From Sycon ciliatum (lineage: Eukaryota > Porifera > Calcarea > Leucosolenida > Sycettidae), in NCBI RefSeq assembly GCF_964019385.1, contig NC_088650.1, forward strand, positions 24,525,211-24,589,210: a stretch of 64,000 nucleotides of DNA. The letters are read 5' to 3'. Of the stretch, positions 45,118 through 56,171 are shown one piece after another (the stretch's first letter is position 1; the number at the start of each line of letters is the position of its first letter). The position numbers were made by a program, and so were the translations under genes. The notes under the pieces were generated by a model. That model was not told where the DNA came from. It did not search any database and saw nothing but the letters and a program-made list of their open reading frames with translations.

Positions 45118-48100
45118 CTGGAGGAAAAGGATGGCAAGATAAACACCAAGTCTATGAGTAAATATGCATCATGTCCCTTGCTTGAAACCGTTGAAACCCT
45201 TTCCCAATGGAATACGAGTGAAAATGGATGATAAAGGAATTCGGTAGCATCGTAGCAGTGCTTAAAGGGCTGAAGATGAATGTAGGTCATCTGCGTTTTG
45301 TGGTGCAGCTTATTTGATACCAGTACATCGAGCGCCTCTTCAGCCTCCGAGAAATATATTCGGTGCAGTGCACATGAAAAGGATGCTTAGCTGCACTTGA
45401 CTGTAACGGAAAGAACGCATCTGAAGTTTGAACTGGCCAACATTTGTGGCCAAAGACCGCACACAAAAACTACCCCCACAGCATCATTCGTAAAATGAAA
45501 AAAATTCTAGAGGAAATATGACTAGGAGGTGTCCAACACTGTCACTAGATCATAAGCAGTCAAAAAGTGCAATAACTGGGCACACAACTGACAAACTACT
45601 GAAACATTCAAAGACATGACACCTAGCTCTAACCAATCTCCAGGGTGCTAACCAACAGCCTAACAACTTGTAAGGTTCGAGGTTAACTTAAGATAGGAAC
45701 AAAAAGGGGAAAAATACTTTTACATTTACTTTTGGCTCGTCATCCGAGTACAGTATTATTTGTTGACAAATTTCCATCTGGGTTTTTTATAGTATGAAAG
45801 CTGGAGGGACTACAATGTACATGTAGCTACCACAAGGGCATGATAGCTCAAAACCTCATATTTGGACCCTAGGCACCATTTTCAAGTGCTCTGTAACATA
45901 TTTTCATTCCTACCAGATGCGGGACCATTTCTCCATACAGTGTAGATAAGACTACAAAGGATGAATCAGCAGTGTCCACAGATTGAGTGCGCTTCGGAGT
46001 ACCTGTGTACAGTCTGTATCGGCTATAGAGTGACTGGATAAAAGAATATATCGGCTACAGTGATATTGGTACGAAATATCAAAAGCAAAACGTATTTTAT
46101 CCAGTAAAAATATCACTATAACCAATATTACCGGATGTAATGATATATCGGATATTATGATGGCAGCAAAAAATCAAAACATGCATAACACACTATATTA
46201 TTATCGGCTATAGTGATACAGGTCCTCCCTCATTATAACGAGTCCGGTTAGTACACAAACCCCGTTAGTAAATAGAAATCTGAAATCCCCTGGCGAAACG
46301 TGGTCTATACAACTGTTTACAGGTCCGGTTACAACATAATCCGTTAGTACATAAAATTCGTTATAACGACCCTTTGCCCAGGTCCCTGGAGTGCCAAACC
46401 CTCAGTCTAAGATAATACTGACCATGCAGGACCAAGGCCAAAACAGGTAGGATAAAGCAGAAAGACGAAACGTAATATATCTATGTGTTTGCGAATATGG
46501 ACGATCCTTTTCATCCAAGGAAGAGTTATGTTGGAGATTTTTCAATTATCTTATAACGAGTTGAAGCATCGATAATTTATGTTGTATCGAGGGTAGCCCC
46601 GATAAGTACGAAGTAGTGCCTACTTCACCTTTAGCTGCAAGTCCTGCTACAAGATAAGTCTCGTTATAAGATAACTTTTTCGATGGCCCAGAGATTATCT
46701 ACTAACGAGGGAGGACCTGTAACTATAAAATGCATGTAGCAATACCGTAAAATCCCGCCAGAGCGCCCCGTCTCTCCCATCCGCCCCTCCCTGACTTCTT
46801 GTCAGGGACGGGATTGATTGTATCCTCGTATGACTCTGTCGCAGTCTGTGATGCCGTACTGCACTGCAGACGCGTGCTCGACCCCGTTGGAAATGTACGC
46901 AACAGTGCCCACCCTAGTACCCTCCTGACCAGGGATCGCACAAACCCAGCGTTTTGTCGGGTCTGTTCGTCAGTGTTCGACTCCTGGCTCTTGACCTTTG
47001 GTCGGTGTACGAGATGCACGAACAGTTTTCGTAGGGTGAGTACTTTTTCATGTAGCACTGAATGCGGCAAGTAGGACTCGCCCATCCGCCCCTCCCCACC
47101 TGAAGCGTCGAGGAGGTAGGGGCGCTCTGGCGGGATTTTACGGTAATATCAAAGGCCCTATTTTTTCCTTTCTTCACGTTGCTTATTTTATAGTGATACA
47201 TGCAGTGCTGCCAAATAATTTTCGCCCAAAATCGGACACCCTTCACCGCCAAGGCTGGCCACATGGTGCGAATTTTTCTCCTCGGCAATTTTTTTTACAG
47301 AGAATTCAAAATATCGCCTAAAAGACCATGAAAAATCGCTCCGTTGCCATGGTAACCCCAGAGTTGTCATGAATTTTGTGATGATGAGTGTGGTCGCACA
47401 CTGACTCTGTACAGACTGTCAGTGTACATGCCATTCAGCCTGATCCAGGTGTGTTACTTTGCACTTCCACAGCCAAGCGCTAGCCTTTTTAGAAGCAAAT
47501 GTACAGTGATGTGTGCCTTCAGTTGCGCTGAAAAGTGAAAGTACAGGACTTCTGCATAGGAAAGTAATGATCTCCGACATTTTGGCTGCTTTTCGGACGT
47601 TTCCCTTATCGGACCGGTTTTCGGAAGAGCCTTCAAAAATCGGACATTGTCCGAAAAATCGGACGGTTTGGCAGCACTGTACATGTACATGACAGAATTT
47701 TTTTATGGAAATGCGGGCACTGTCAACTATGCAGCATGCTCATTTGTCAAAACGCCATGCTAGGACATATGCTGGAAGTATTTCCTTGCCTTTCATGTGT
47801 CGATCGAAATAAAAAATAAAAAATCGATCGTATCGCATATAGTGATGCATCGGATATAGTGATAATATCACGGAAATCAAAAGGGTACGCTATAGCCGAT
47901 ACAGACTGTAGTTTCTTTTTATTCCACTTTAAAGCAACAGAAGTCGAGAACGGCCAGATATTGCATCCTGGATGATATCAGATTCTGTCGACGGGACCAG
48001 TGTAACCAAGGCAAGAGTACAATAACCAGAGCATGCAACTCTGAAGCTGGTCTGGTCTGATGATGATCATCAACCATTTTAGACTCTATGCCTTGTATTG

Positions 48101-48271
48101 TTCAATGTAGCCGTAAAGCACGCGCTGGCTCTGACCGTCATCGCAAGTTTGTGCTTTTGACGCTTTCAAAAACCCAAATTTTACTGCTTTTTCTCTCGCT
48201 GCTGTACCTTTTATCGTAATGCGTGCGTGTGCATACGCACACCACAAGCGCGCGCACACACACACACCACA

Positions 48272-48329
<58 letters not shown>

Positions 48330-51127
48330 TTATGTGTCTCTGTCTCTCCGTCTCTCAATGACAAAGAAACCAAAAAAAGTGGTAGATGCTATCCTACCTC
48401 CACAAAACAAACACCATGCCACTTGTCGGAGTATTATGGAAACAAAATGACGCCATGATTGCTGCCACCAAACCCATATCGGTATCCCCAAGTCCAAGCG
48501 TGTCGGTAAGAGTATGTACGTTATGACGTTACAATCCTATTGTGTCCTGCATGCTTGCATATAATTCATCGTTAAGCTTGAACCATATTACTTCTCTGAA
48601 GTCTCAAGGAACCGCTTTGTGTCACACAATTTAACACCGCTACCCCAAAACGGTCTCTTGGCTACAAATTCTCCCGAGGGAATCCAATTTTTCGGGCCAG
48701 GCCCATCTTCAGGTCCCTTCCTGGCTACAATGGAGTCTGCACACACTGAGGAAAGAACCACTTTGTACTAAGGTCTATACACGATTGCCAGTAGAGTAAA
48801 AAGCACCATGGGTTAGAAGCACACAAACTTACCCGTGGCTGCTGGAATGGCTCCAGTTTCGATTCTGGTAACTTCATTACGGATGGTGCTGACACACGCT
48901 TTCCTCTCGATGCTACCTTTTGGATTAAACTTGAACTTGAAGTGCTGCTCGAGCGACTACTGCTGCTTCCAGATGTTGCCCAGCTAGGTATGTTGAACGA
49001 TATTGACCCGACCCTTGACCGAGTCTGTGTGCCGGTCGTTGATAAACTGCGGTTCTGTGTCACACTGAATACGCTGTCCGAATCCTCCAGTTGACGTGCA
49101 TTCAACCCGCCTCCGCTGAAGCTGGACTCAACCTGAGCGCCTACAGAGCGTGATGCTTTCGGCCTGAGCGATTGATTGTGGCTTGTATTTGTCGGCGATA
49201 CGGGTGTTTCTTCACTGTGGCTGGAAGACCCTGGCGTGTGGAGTCGCCTAGGTGTCATCAACTTTCCAGCTGTCTTCAGCGCATCCTTGATCTGCGTTCG
49301 AGCTCTTGTCCCTCTCTGGCTGGAGAGCGGGGATAGTGGAGGCAGGCCAGGACTGGTCGGCGATTCGAGCTGAGTGGGGCACGCCGGCAGTGAGTAAGCT
49401 AATTCGGTGTACATTGGCGAGCACATGGTATCGCGATCCAAAGCAGAAGTGCTCTCGCACTGCTCGACCGTGCGTTGCTGAGTGGTGTCAACGGCGCTGG
49501 ACACGGAGCCTGTGCTCATCACCGGCAAGCTCAGCTGAAGAGACGATGGGGCCGTCTTGGAGAAATCAATCTCACTAGATGCAGTAGAACACACATCTCC
49601 CGTCGAACTGAGCTCATCCCCTTTCTCCGTGGAGCTGTGCGCCTTTCGCCAGAAGTTAGGTGAGCGGACCTTGTCCTTTGCTATATGCAGTGACTGGTTT
49701 CTGTTCCGCCGTTCTGCTGAGGACTTTTCGAGGGATGCTTGCCGAGCAATGGTAACCAGCTCATCCCACTTTCTTAGGGTTGACACCTTGCGATCCGTTG
49801 GTGCCTCATCTACAGACCTGCCTGCTTTATCACCATTGACACTGGCCATATTATCACATTTGCTGTCGATGCGATTGTGAAATGAGCCACTATTACTGCT
49901 GGATGCCGAGTAGGAATTTATGGATGCGGCCCTTTGCACTTGAGCAATGACTTGAATAAACGAATGCCTTGGCCTTGAAAGCCCTTGGGCAGATGAACCG
50001 CTGGATGATTGCTCACCGGTGGTAAATGTCTTGCGACGTACTGTCTCGATTTCCACAGTCACATCTGCTACATCTCTTTCTCGCAGAGTCTTGAGCCAAA
50101 CTGCCTTCTGCTTGGCATTGCGAGGACAGACTACGATTGGAAAGAGGCGCATGGCTCGTGGCGACAGTTCCTCTTGTTCACTGGGGCAGTGGAGCTCAAA
50201 CAAAAACGGATCTGCTGAGACATCGGCTAAAGTAATGTCTGAGAATGGCAGGTGTCGTCGATACAGTTCTGGACCGTCCTTAATTGGCTTCGTAATTAGC
50301 AGCGTTTTCTGAAATGCATACAGGTGATGGTGCTCGCCTTTCGTGCCATAAACGCGTGCCTGATCCTCCACACATATGTTCCCAGTGTCTGCTGGACTTT
50401 CCCAGCCTATGATCTGACTCAAGATCTCCTCAGTGCGCTTGCTCTCCTCCTTGGCCTGCTTGACTTCATTGATGTACTGTGCCAGATTGGACATGGTCAT
50501 GTGAGCGCTCAACAGCAGCTGGCGGATCTCCTCCGACAGGTCGTGGAACTTGGTGTACTGCTTGATCAGGCTATTCAGAAGCAGCGGGTACTTCAGGATT
50601 CGCTGGACTGGCTTTAGGAGGAACGAATCCAGTGGCAGCGTATGGCCAAGCGTTAGCTGACAATGCTGGAAGTATTCTTCAGCCCTTGGCCTCTTCAGCA
50701 GCAAGTTGAACGTGTCCATTGCCTGCACATAGTTTATGCAGTATTGGGCATAAATCTTGAACTCTTCCTCGCGGTCCAGAAAGCAGGCAGCGATCTGCTC
50801 AGGTCGACCGCTAGCGTTTTCAAAGCACCCGAGTAAGGACGCGTTCAACTGGACAAGGTCTCCAAGGTTGCTAAACAGAAGATCTCTCTCCTCAGCGCTC
50901 ATGGGCAGCTCACAACACTCTCTAGGCTTGTAATATCCAGGCAAGTACTCGTAATAGCCTCTTATGACGTCGCTCAGGTCAGTGACGTAGGTACGTTCCG
51001 TCTCCACCAGTTCCCTGATGACCATCCGCCAGCCTTTGGGGACTCTTGCCTGGCTGTCGCCTGCTGCTGCATTGCCATCCTGGTAGGTGTTTCCTGCTAA
51101 ACACTCCTCGTCCATCGACTGACTCAT
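44998..51127 (-). CDS. PLEKHG-like RhoGEF (DH-PH protein), two coding exons
   Basis: The ATG at 51127 starts a 765-codon exon (51127-48833) ending in phase 0 at a GTAAGT donor after EPFQQPR. A terminal exon (45117-44998, acceptor CTCCAG) continues in phase with EKPMSRLGRLAERTRERRN and ends ...GSTDVF stop, about 804 residues in total. DH domain about 35-220: ELVETERTYVTDL, DREEEFKIYAQYC and FLLKPVQRILKYPLLLNSLI. PH domain about 245-355, with LYAFQKTLLITKPI. The order and wording match the PLEKHG1/2/3 group, which exchange GDP for GTP on Rho-family GTPases at the membrane or cytoskeleton. The rest is a Ser/Thr-rich, probably disordered tail. The orthologue within the group cannot be settled. 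The 3.7-kb intron holds a nest of DNA transposons. Confidence 0.88.
46219..46719. mobile_element. TIR element T3 nested in T2
   Basis: Ends CAGGTCCTCCCTCATTATAA and the inverse of CAGGTCCTCCCTCGTTAGTA, flanked by TA. 501 bases. Internal GTTAGTACATAAA-like motifs repeat. No frame. Confidence 0.82.
46745..47143. mobile_element. MITE T4 nested in T2
   Basis: Perfect inverted ends of about 25 bases (CCGTAAAATCCCGCCAGAGC plus GCCCC), flanked by TA. Subterminal CCCATCCGCCCCTCCC motifs. 399 bases. Confidence 0.88.
47203..47679. mobile_element. TIR element T5 nested in T2
   Basis: Ends CAGTGCTGCCAAATAATTTT and the inverse of CAGTGCTGCCAAACCGTCCG, each followed inside by ATCGGACA-type motifs. The flank is TACATG on both sides, which could be a 6-base duplication or chance, as TACATG is common in the window. 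Confidence 0.75.
48272..48324. repeat. (CT)n microsatellite
   Basis: About 26 CT units after ACACACCACA, in the RhoGEF intron (GA on the gene strand). Confidence 0.95.
48833..51127 (-). CDS. RhoGEF large exon with DH and PH domains
   Basis: 765 codons without interruption, from MSQSMDEECL to EPFQQPR. Donor GTAAGT at 48832-48827; the frame continues open past it for 35 codons, but that extension (VSLCASNPWCFLLYW...) looks like intron. No upstream in-frame exon was evident, so the ATG at 51127 is taken as the start. Confidence 0.9.
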
Positions 51128-51964
51128 GACACGCCGATCACAGCTCCTCCGACCTGCCGGCTTTCAGGATTTTGGTCAAACCGAGAAGACTCGTGGAACA
51201 ACAGTGCTTTTATAAATTCCTATCTCTCTCGGCAGCAAATTCTGGAACACGGCAATGGTGGACTCGGGACACATTCACCTCGAACTCGGGCAGTATTCAT
51301 TTGAAGGAAGAACACGATGGAGGCATTATGTAATTGTTGACAATTGAATAACCTACACTTGACATCGGTCACCACAAAGCTACCCAAAAGCGAAAGTGGA
51401 ATTACGCCAGAGAAAGTCAGTAGCCTTCCAAAAAAATCAGTTTTGGACGTGTGAGTTTGAGCTCGGCACACATCCATTCCTTTTCTGACTTGCCCTGGCC
51501 TGGCTGGGCTGGCCCAATCCACACTGCATGCAACGGTCGGGTACGCAGTCTACGTACAAGACTGATTCAGTGATTGTGTTGTACGGGGTTCGGGTAGCCA
51601 AATAGTACAGTAATACCAAGAGTACATAACCCCGGGGTTATGGTTATGAACTCTTGCTTGATACGAAGCATCATTAATTTTTTGAAGTGTATTTTCTTGA
51701 ACATTCAGCGACGATTTGTAACAACACAATCACTGAATCAGCTCAGCTCTCCTTCCTTTTTTTTCGCATCTACAGTTGCCTTTGCACAGTACAGTAGTCA
51801 GTAGAACACAGAAGAACCTTGGCTACAGTAGTCGATATGTTGTTGTTTTGCTCAGCTTTTGCTGAAGGTTTGGGGCACTCTGCTCAAGAATGGTGAAAGA
51901 TGAATTAATAATAATAATAATAATGACAGTTCGCATTTCACTCATTGCATGAGGTCAACGCATC
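51128..51964. other. Upstream region of the RhoGEF gene
   Basis: Probably holds its 5' UTR and promoter. A palindromic AAGAGTACATAACCCCGGGG ... CTCTT motif at 51617-51656 resembles ends of the MITE at 55280-55593. A (TAA)n run is at 51906-51923. No core promoter element identified. Confidence 0.4.
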
Positions 51965-52694
51965 TGTTAAAGGGAAACTGAACGCCAAAAATAAATATGG
52001 CTTATCCGAAGGAGAATTGGGCACTGATTCCGATGAGCTATGTCGCGAGCCGATCAGAGAAGAGGAACTGTGTCAAATTTCATAAATAACACCTCCCATA
52101 TTTGGAAATTGGCCTTGATGACGTGCGTACTGCTTAGCTGTCACCATGCTGTGCATGTTCAGCAGTGTAATTGAATGGAAGAAAACAATTACTTTGGTGT
52201 TTTGCAGCTCTGTTTCGTTCCCTGACGGTAACCAAATCTAGATGTAGGAATCTGTTGAGCAGGAGAGTGACACATGTCTTCCCGAAGGCTGTCCAGGCTG
52301 CAGTGGTGATGAAGAAGACACGATCATCACCCCGAGATCGATCGTAGCGAATTGGAAAACTCATGGTGAATTTGCTTCCACTCCAAGGCAATATCGAGGT
52401 ATGAAGGGTGCTTGTACTGCCTTCCAAAGTGAAGAGGAGATGAACATGGCTTTGCATAGCTGTTGTTCTATGCCAACTTACCTACTCTTGCTGGTACCGT
52501 AGTGGCATATTGCAAATTTCGTGGACGAACAACTCTAGTCACTAGTGGCTAGTGAGCAACACTAACAGGTGAGATTTTTCAATTCGACAAAAATTGTTTT
52601 TGTTTGAGAACTGACAGTGGCAGTCATTAGACTCAGTAGGTGTATCTCCGCTGCTTCTTTCCCTTCATCGGTAGGGTTGTGCTTGAAGTAAAAA
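51965..52694 (+). mobile_element. LINE L1x 3' end, 5'-truncated copy (plus)
   Basis: Starts within the last ~40 codons of a LINE reading frame (NAKNKYGLSEGELGTDSDEL), has the stop, then about 610 bases of 3' UTR. Near-identical to the reverse complement of 54241-54986. The 107-codon frame on its minus strand is a 3' UTR artefact present in both copies. Confidence 0.8.
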
Positions 52695-53483
52695 TAACTA
52701 GAAAATGTGGAACAAAAATCTGATCATGTAATTCGAATTTGAACTTCAAAGTATGTGTACATCAAATCACAAAAATGACTGTCAAGGTGCTGTGCATTGA
52801 AAAAAACTGGGAGCTGGCAGCAATGGAAAGGGTAGAAACGAAACCAGTAATGCAGAGTATTCATAAGGTAGAGGGAGATGAAAACGGGAGAGGAGTAGTG
52901 AGCAGTTCAGTTTGAAGTAGTGTCAATAGACAGCATCGTGTTGCATACGTTGTGAATATTGTGTCAATCTAATAATTGTCACGAAATTGATATCCAAAAT
53001 TATTATCCCCTGAGTAGTATTATGGTGTTCTCCTGTGTTTACATGCAGAGCCTTGACGTTGCTGGACGAGCGACAATATAAATTACATAAACATGTAGCT
53101 CGTGATGTGGGATGACTGCCGTATCGCATTGCCAACGCAAACCCATCCTGTGTCAGTGCAGCCATCCAGCAACTTGAACTCCCCGGACCAGATGCCGCTG
53201 CAGCTGAACACCATGCCGATGGAAAGCCAGGAGTTGATAGCGAAGCATTCTGGTCTGCACAGTACAAGGCAAAGAACAATTATGAATTATAATGCATTGT
53301 AATCCTTCCCACACTTCTTTGTAAAAAACAAACAAACAGTGCCATTATCACAACACTTGATCAAGCATCTTGATGGAGGTATTTTCCATTGTGCTGGCTC
53401 AGCATCTGCACCAGGAAGACCATGTACACTTACACGTATCTTGTGTGTGTGTGTTCGTGCGTGTGTGTTTGTGTATCTGTATG

Positions 53484-53908
53484 TGCACCTATCGATTGGA
53501 AATCGCTGCACATACCACTGCACCATATGGGACACGGGTTCGATTCCCGACGATTATGGTCACACACGTCTTTCTTCTCTTTCTCAGACTCTTCCTGACT
53601 TTTCTTTCATTCTCCTGGGTGGTTACCAACAGCCAGTGCATGCCGGAGTATGTGGTGTGATGTGTGTGCGGGAAAAAAGAAAAAAATGAAAATGAAAAGA
53701 CCAAAAATAGGGATTCACTGGCCAGAAAAACCACTTCAAATAGCTGTATGGTGTAGACCAGGCTGAATAGTGACGGTCAATTCTTCAGCCTTGCAAGCTG
53801 TTGAATGGTGCAAGCTGTTGAATGGTGCAATCCCGGCACAAGTTGCTGTGGCTTCTGCCGTAGCATTGCTATCATCGCCTCCGGCGATGGGCGTCAAAGG
53901 TCAAAGGT
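53484..53908 (+). repeat. tRNA-derived SINE family S1, copy 3, with inverted head half
   Basis: The body matches 22215-22640. The first 43 bases (CCTATCGATTGGAAATCGCT ... CACTGCACCATATGG) are the reverse complement of the A-box half of copy 2, while the B-box half (GGTTCGATTCCCGACGATTA) is in normal orientation. The A box therefore points backwards. Confidence 0.85.
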
Positions 53909-53927
53909 ATGTGCACACGTGTGTGTG

Positions 53928-53992
53928 TGGGGGGGGGGGGGGACGCACATGTGTATGGGTAGGAATGTGTGTGTGTGGGGGGGGGGGGGGGG
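53928..53992. repeat. Compound (GT)n with two poly-G runs
   Basis: GTGTGTG G(n) GACGCACATGTGTATG ... GTGTGTG G(n): G runs of about 13 and 16 at 53930-53942 and 53977-53992, both following GTGTGTG. The pattern recurs as a short duplication. Confidence 0.85.
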
Positions 53993-54865
53993 GTACACGC
54001 ACATGTGTATGGATGTGCGCGCTGCATGCGTGTGTCTGTGGGATGGGGTGGGGCTGCACGCACATGTGTACATGTGTGTGCGCAATACAGCATGTGTGTA
54101 TGTGTTCGTTGAACACAGGGTGTACTCCTGATTACATAAACTTCGTGATCATTGTGATTTCATGTGCTTTGAAGTTGAAATTCGCAATACATGTACTGAT
54201 GCTTGATTAGATTTATGTTCCACATGTTCTATTTATTTTATTTTACTTCAAGCACTTGTACTATTCAAGCACAACCCTACCGATGAAGGGAAAGAAGCAG
54301 CGGAGATACACCTACTGAGTCTAATGACTGCCACTGTCAGTTCTCAAACAAAAACAATTTTTGTCGAATTGAAAAATCTCACCTGTTAGTGTTGCTCACT
54401 AGCCACTAGTGACTAGAGTTGTTCGTCCACGAAATTTGCAATATGCCACTACGGTACCAGCAAGAGTAGGTAAGTTGGCATAGAACAACAGCTATGCAAA
54501 GCCATGTTCATCTCCTCTTCACTTTGGAAGGCAGTACAAGCACCCTTCATACCTCGATATTGCCTTGGAGTGGAAGCAAATTCACCATGAGTTTTCCAAT
54601 TCGCTACGATCGATCTCGGGGTGATGATCGTGTCTTCTTCATCACCACTGCAGCCTGGACAGCCTTCGGGAAGACATGTGTCACTCTCCTGCTCAACAGA
54701 TTCCTACATCTAGATTTGGTTACCGTCAGGGAACGAAACAGAGCTGCAAAACACCAAAGTAATTGTTTTCTTCCATTCAATTACACCGCTGAACATGCAC
54801 AGCATGGTGACAGCTAAGCAGTACGCACGTCATCAAGGCCAATTTCCAAATATGGGAGGTGTTAT

Positions 54866-56138
54866 TTATGAAATTTGACACAGTTCCTCTTCTCTGATCG
54901 GCTCGAGACATAGCTCATCGGAATCAGTGCCCAATTCTCCTTCGGATAAGCCATACTTATTTTTGGCGTTCAGTTTCCCTTTAACAATTTCGAGCCAAGC
55001 AGCTCTATCAGAAGCAGATTGCACAGCATCCAGAAGCGACAGATTAATGCATTGTAAGTCTTTCTTGACAACGTCGATCCATCTCAGACGTGGCCGTCCT
55101 CGGGGTCGTCGTATGTCTGTTGTGTTGATCGACATTAGGAGGGCTTGGAAAGAGGACGATTCTTCGCCTTCCCTCACTACATGGCCGAACCACAGCAGTC
55201 TCCGTTGCCTGCAGACTTGGGATAGTGGGGTCTGCTCGGTTCTGGCATACAGCGCTGTGTTCGAGATTCGTTGTGGGTACGTGATACCAAGAGTAGATAA
55301 ACAAGAGTGTGCAACTCCGGATGGATTGGCCCACGGCGGAATTTTTTGTTGACGTAATCTTTTCGACGACGCACGCGCTGCGAGCCTTTTGGAGAGTTTT
55401 CCCTCGTGCACTTGGCTGGGCTTTACACTACAAGGTCGGTGCCCAGCACGTGCTCTCACACTGCTCTGCGGCAAAGCCGCGTTTCTCTGAAAAAAGGTGA
55501 CGTAAACAAAAAATTCCGCCGTGGGCGCGGGGTATCTGCAGATTGTGCAGGAGAGATCCGGAGTTGCACACTCTTGTTTATCTACTCTTGGTGATACCAA
55601 TGATGGTACGTAGTTTCTTCCGGTGCCATACATTGACGACGTCGGTTAATGTTTGCGATAAGGTCCAAAGCGCACAATTATACAGCAAGACAGGCAATAT
55701 CAGGCAGGAAAACATACACAGCCTGGAATTCAGGTTGTGGCGTTTCCATGGAATGCCTGCAAATGCCCGATTCGCAGCAGACACTCTAGCTGCTATGTCT
55801 TCTGCTGTGCCTAGCATACTCCCCAGCAGCTTCACCGATTTCCAGGAATCATCTTCCTTGGTCACAGTGAAATATTGAGTTTTTGCCACGTTCAGCTTCA
55901 GATTGTCATCCGAGAAAACGGGTTCACACACACGGACGGTTTCTTCCACAGATGATCGCTCGTTCTGATGGGCAGTGGTGTCGTCTGCGTATTGTGTGAA
56001 AGTTGCTGGTAGGTCTGACGCGGGTAGAGCTTGCTCTCGGATCCTACGCATGGAACCTTCGGCGTAAGTTATAAACATTATTGGTGACATTGGGTCACCC
56101 TGGACGACGCCGATGTTTGTTGGAACAGATGAATTCAT
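54866..56138 (-). pseudogene. LINE reverse transcriptase fragment (disrupted)
   Basis: The upstream part shows GVVQGDPMSPIMF and the catalytic FTQYADDTT box, followed by LNVAKTQYF and ILPVLLYNCALWTL, all typical of non-LTR retrotransposon RT. The downstream part reads RRLLWFGHVVREGE and RRPRGRPRLRWIDVVKKDL, the conserved C-terminal segment of many LINEs. The N-terminal RT fingers and endonuclease are missing (5' truncation) and a MITE splits the frame, so it is inactive. Confidence 0.85.
55280..55593. mobile_element. MITE inside the LINE, about 34-bp TIRs
   Basis: Ends AAGAGTAGATAAACAAGAGT (continuing GTGCAACTCCGGAT) and the exact inverse. GTGATACC stands on both sides (offset by one base on the right), consistent with an 8- to 9-base target duplication as in hAT or Mutator elements. 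The subterminal GGCGGAATTTTTTGTTGACG and GTAAACAAAAAATTCCGCCG extend the symmetry. Related AAGAGTA ends occur at 51617 and 58990-59035. Confidence 0.8.
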
Positions 56139-56171
56139 CTATTTTAAAACACATTAATTTTATAATTGGGA

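Larger units (their letters stand above)
46010..47908. mobile_element. TIR element T2, 1.9 kb, host of three nested elements
   Basis: TIRs CAGTCTGTATCGGCTATAG perfect over 19 bases, flanked by TA on both sides. Subterminal ATCGGATATAGTGAT-type motifs recur at both ends. Removing the nested insertions leaves only about 520 bases of own sequence, so T2 is itself non-autonomous. Tc1/mariner-pogo type by TA target and CAGT ends. Confidence 0.82.
54241..56138 (-). mobile_element. LINE L1x, 5'-truncated copy (minus), with MITE inside
   Basis: Minus-strand LINE fragment: RT palm and downstream region (56138-55600), interrupted by the MITE at 55280-55593, then the C-terminal region to a stop at 54866, then a 3' UTR to 54241. 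The final 746 bases form the inverted partner of 51965-52694. Confidence 0.85.

Noticed and set aside
52134..52457. 107-codon frame present identically at 52134-52457 (minus) and 54494-54817 (plus)
   Set aside because: It is antisense to the 3' UTR of the LINE; duplication comes from the repeat, not from a gene family.
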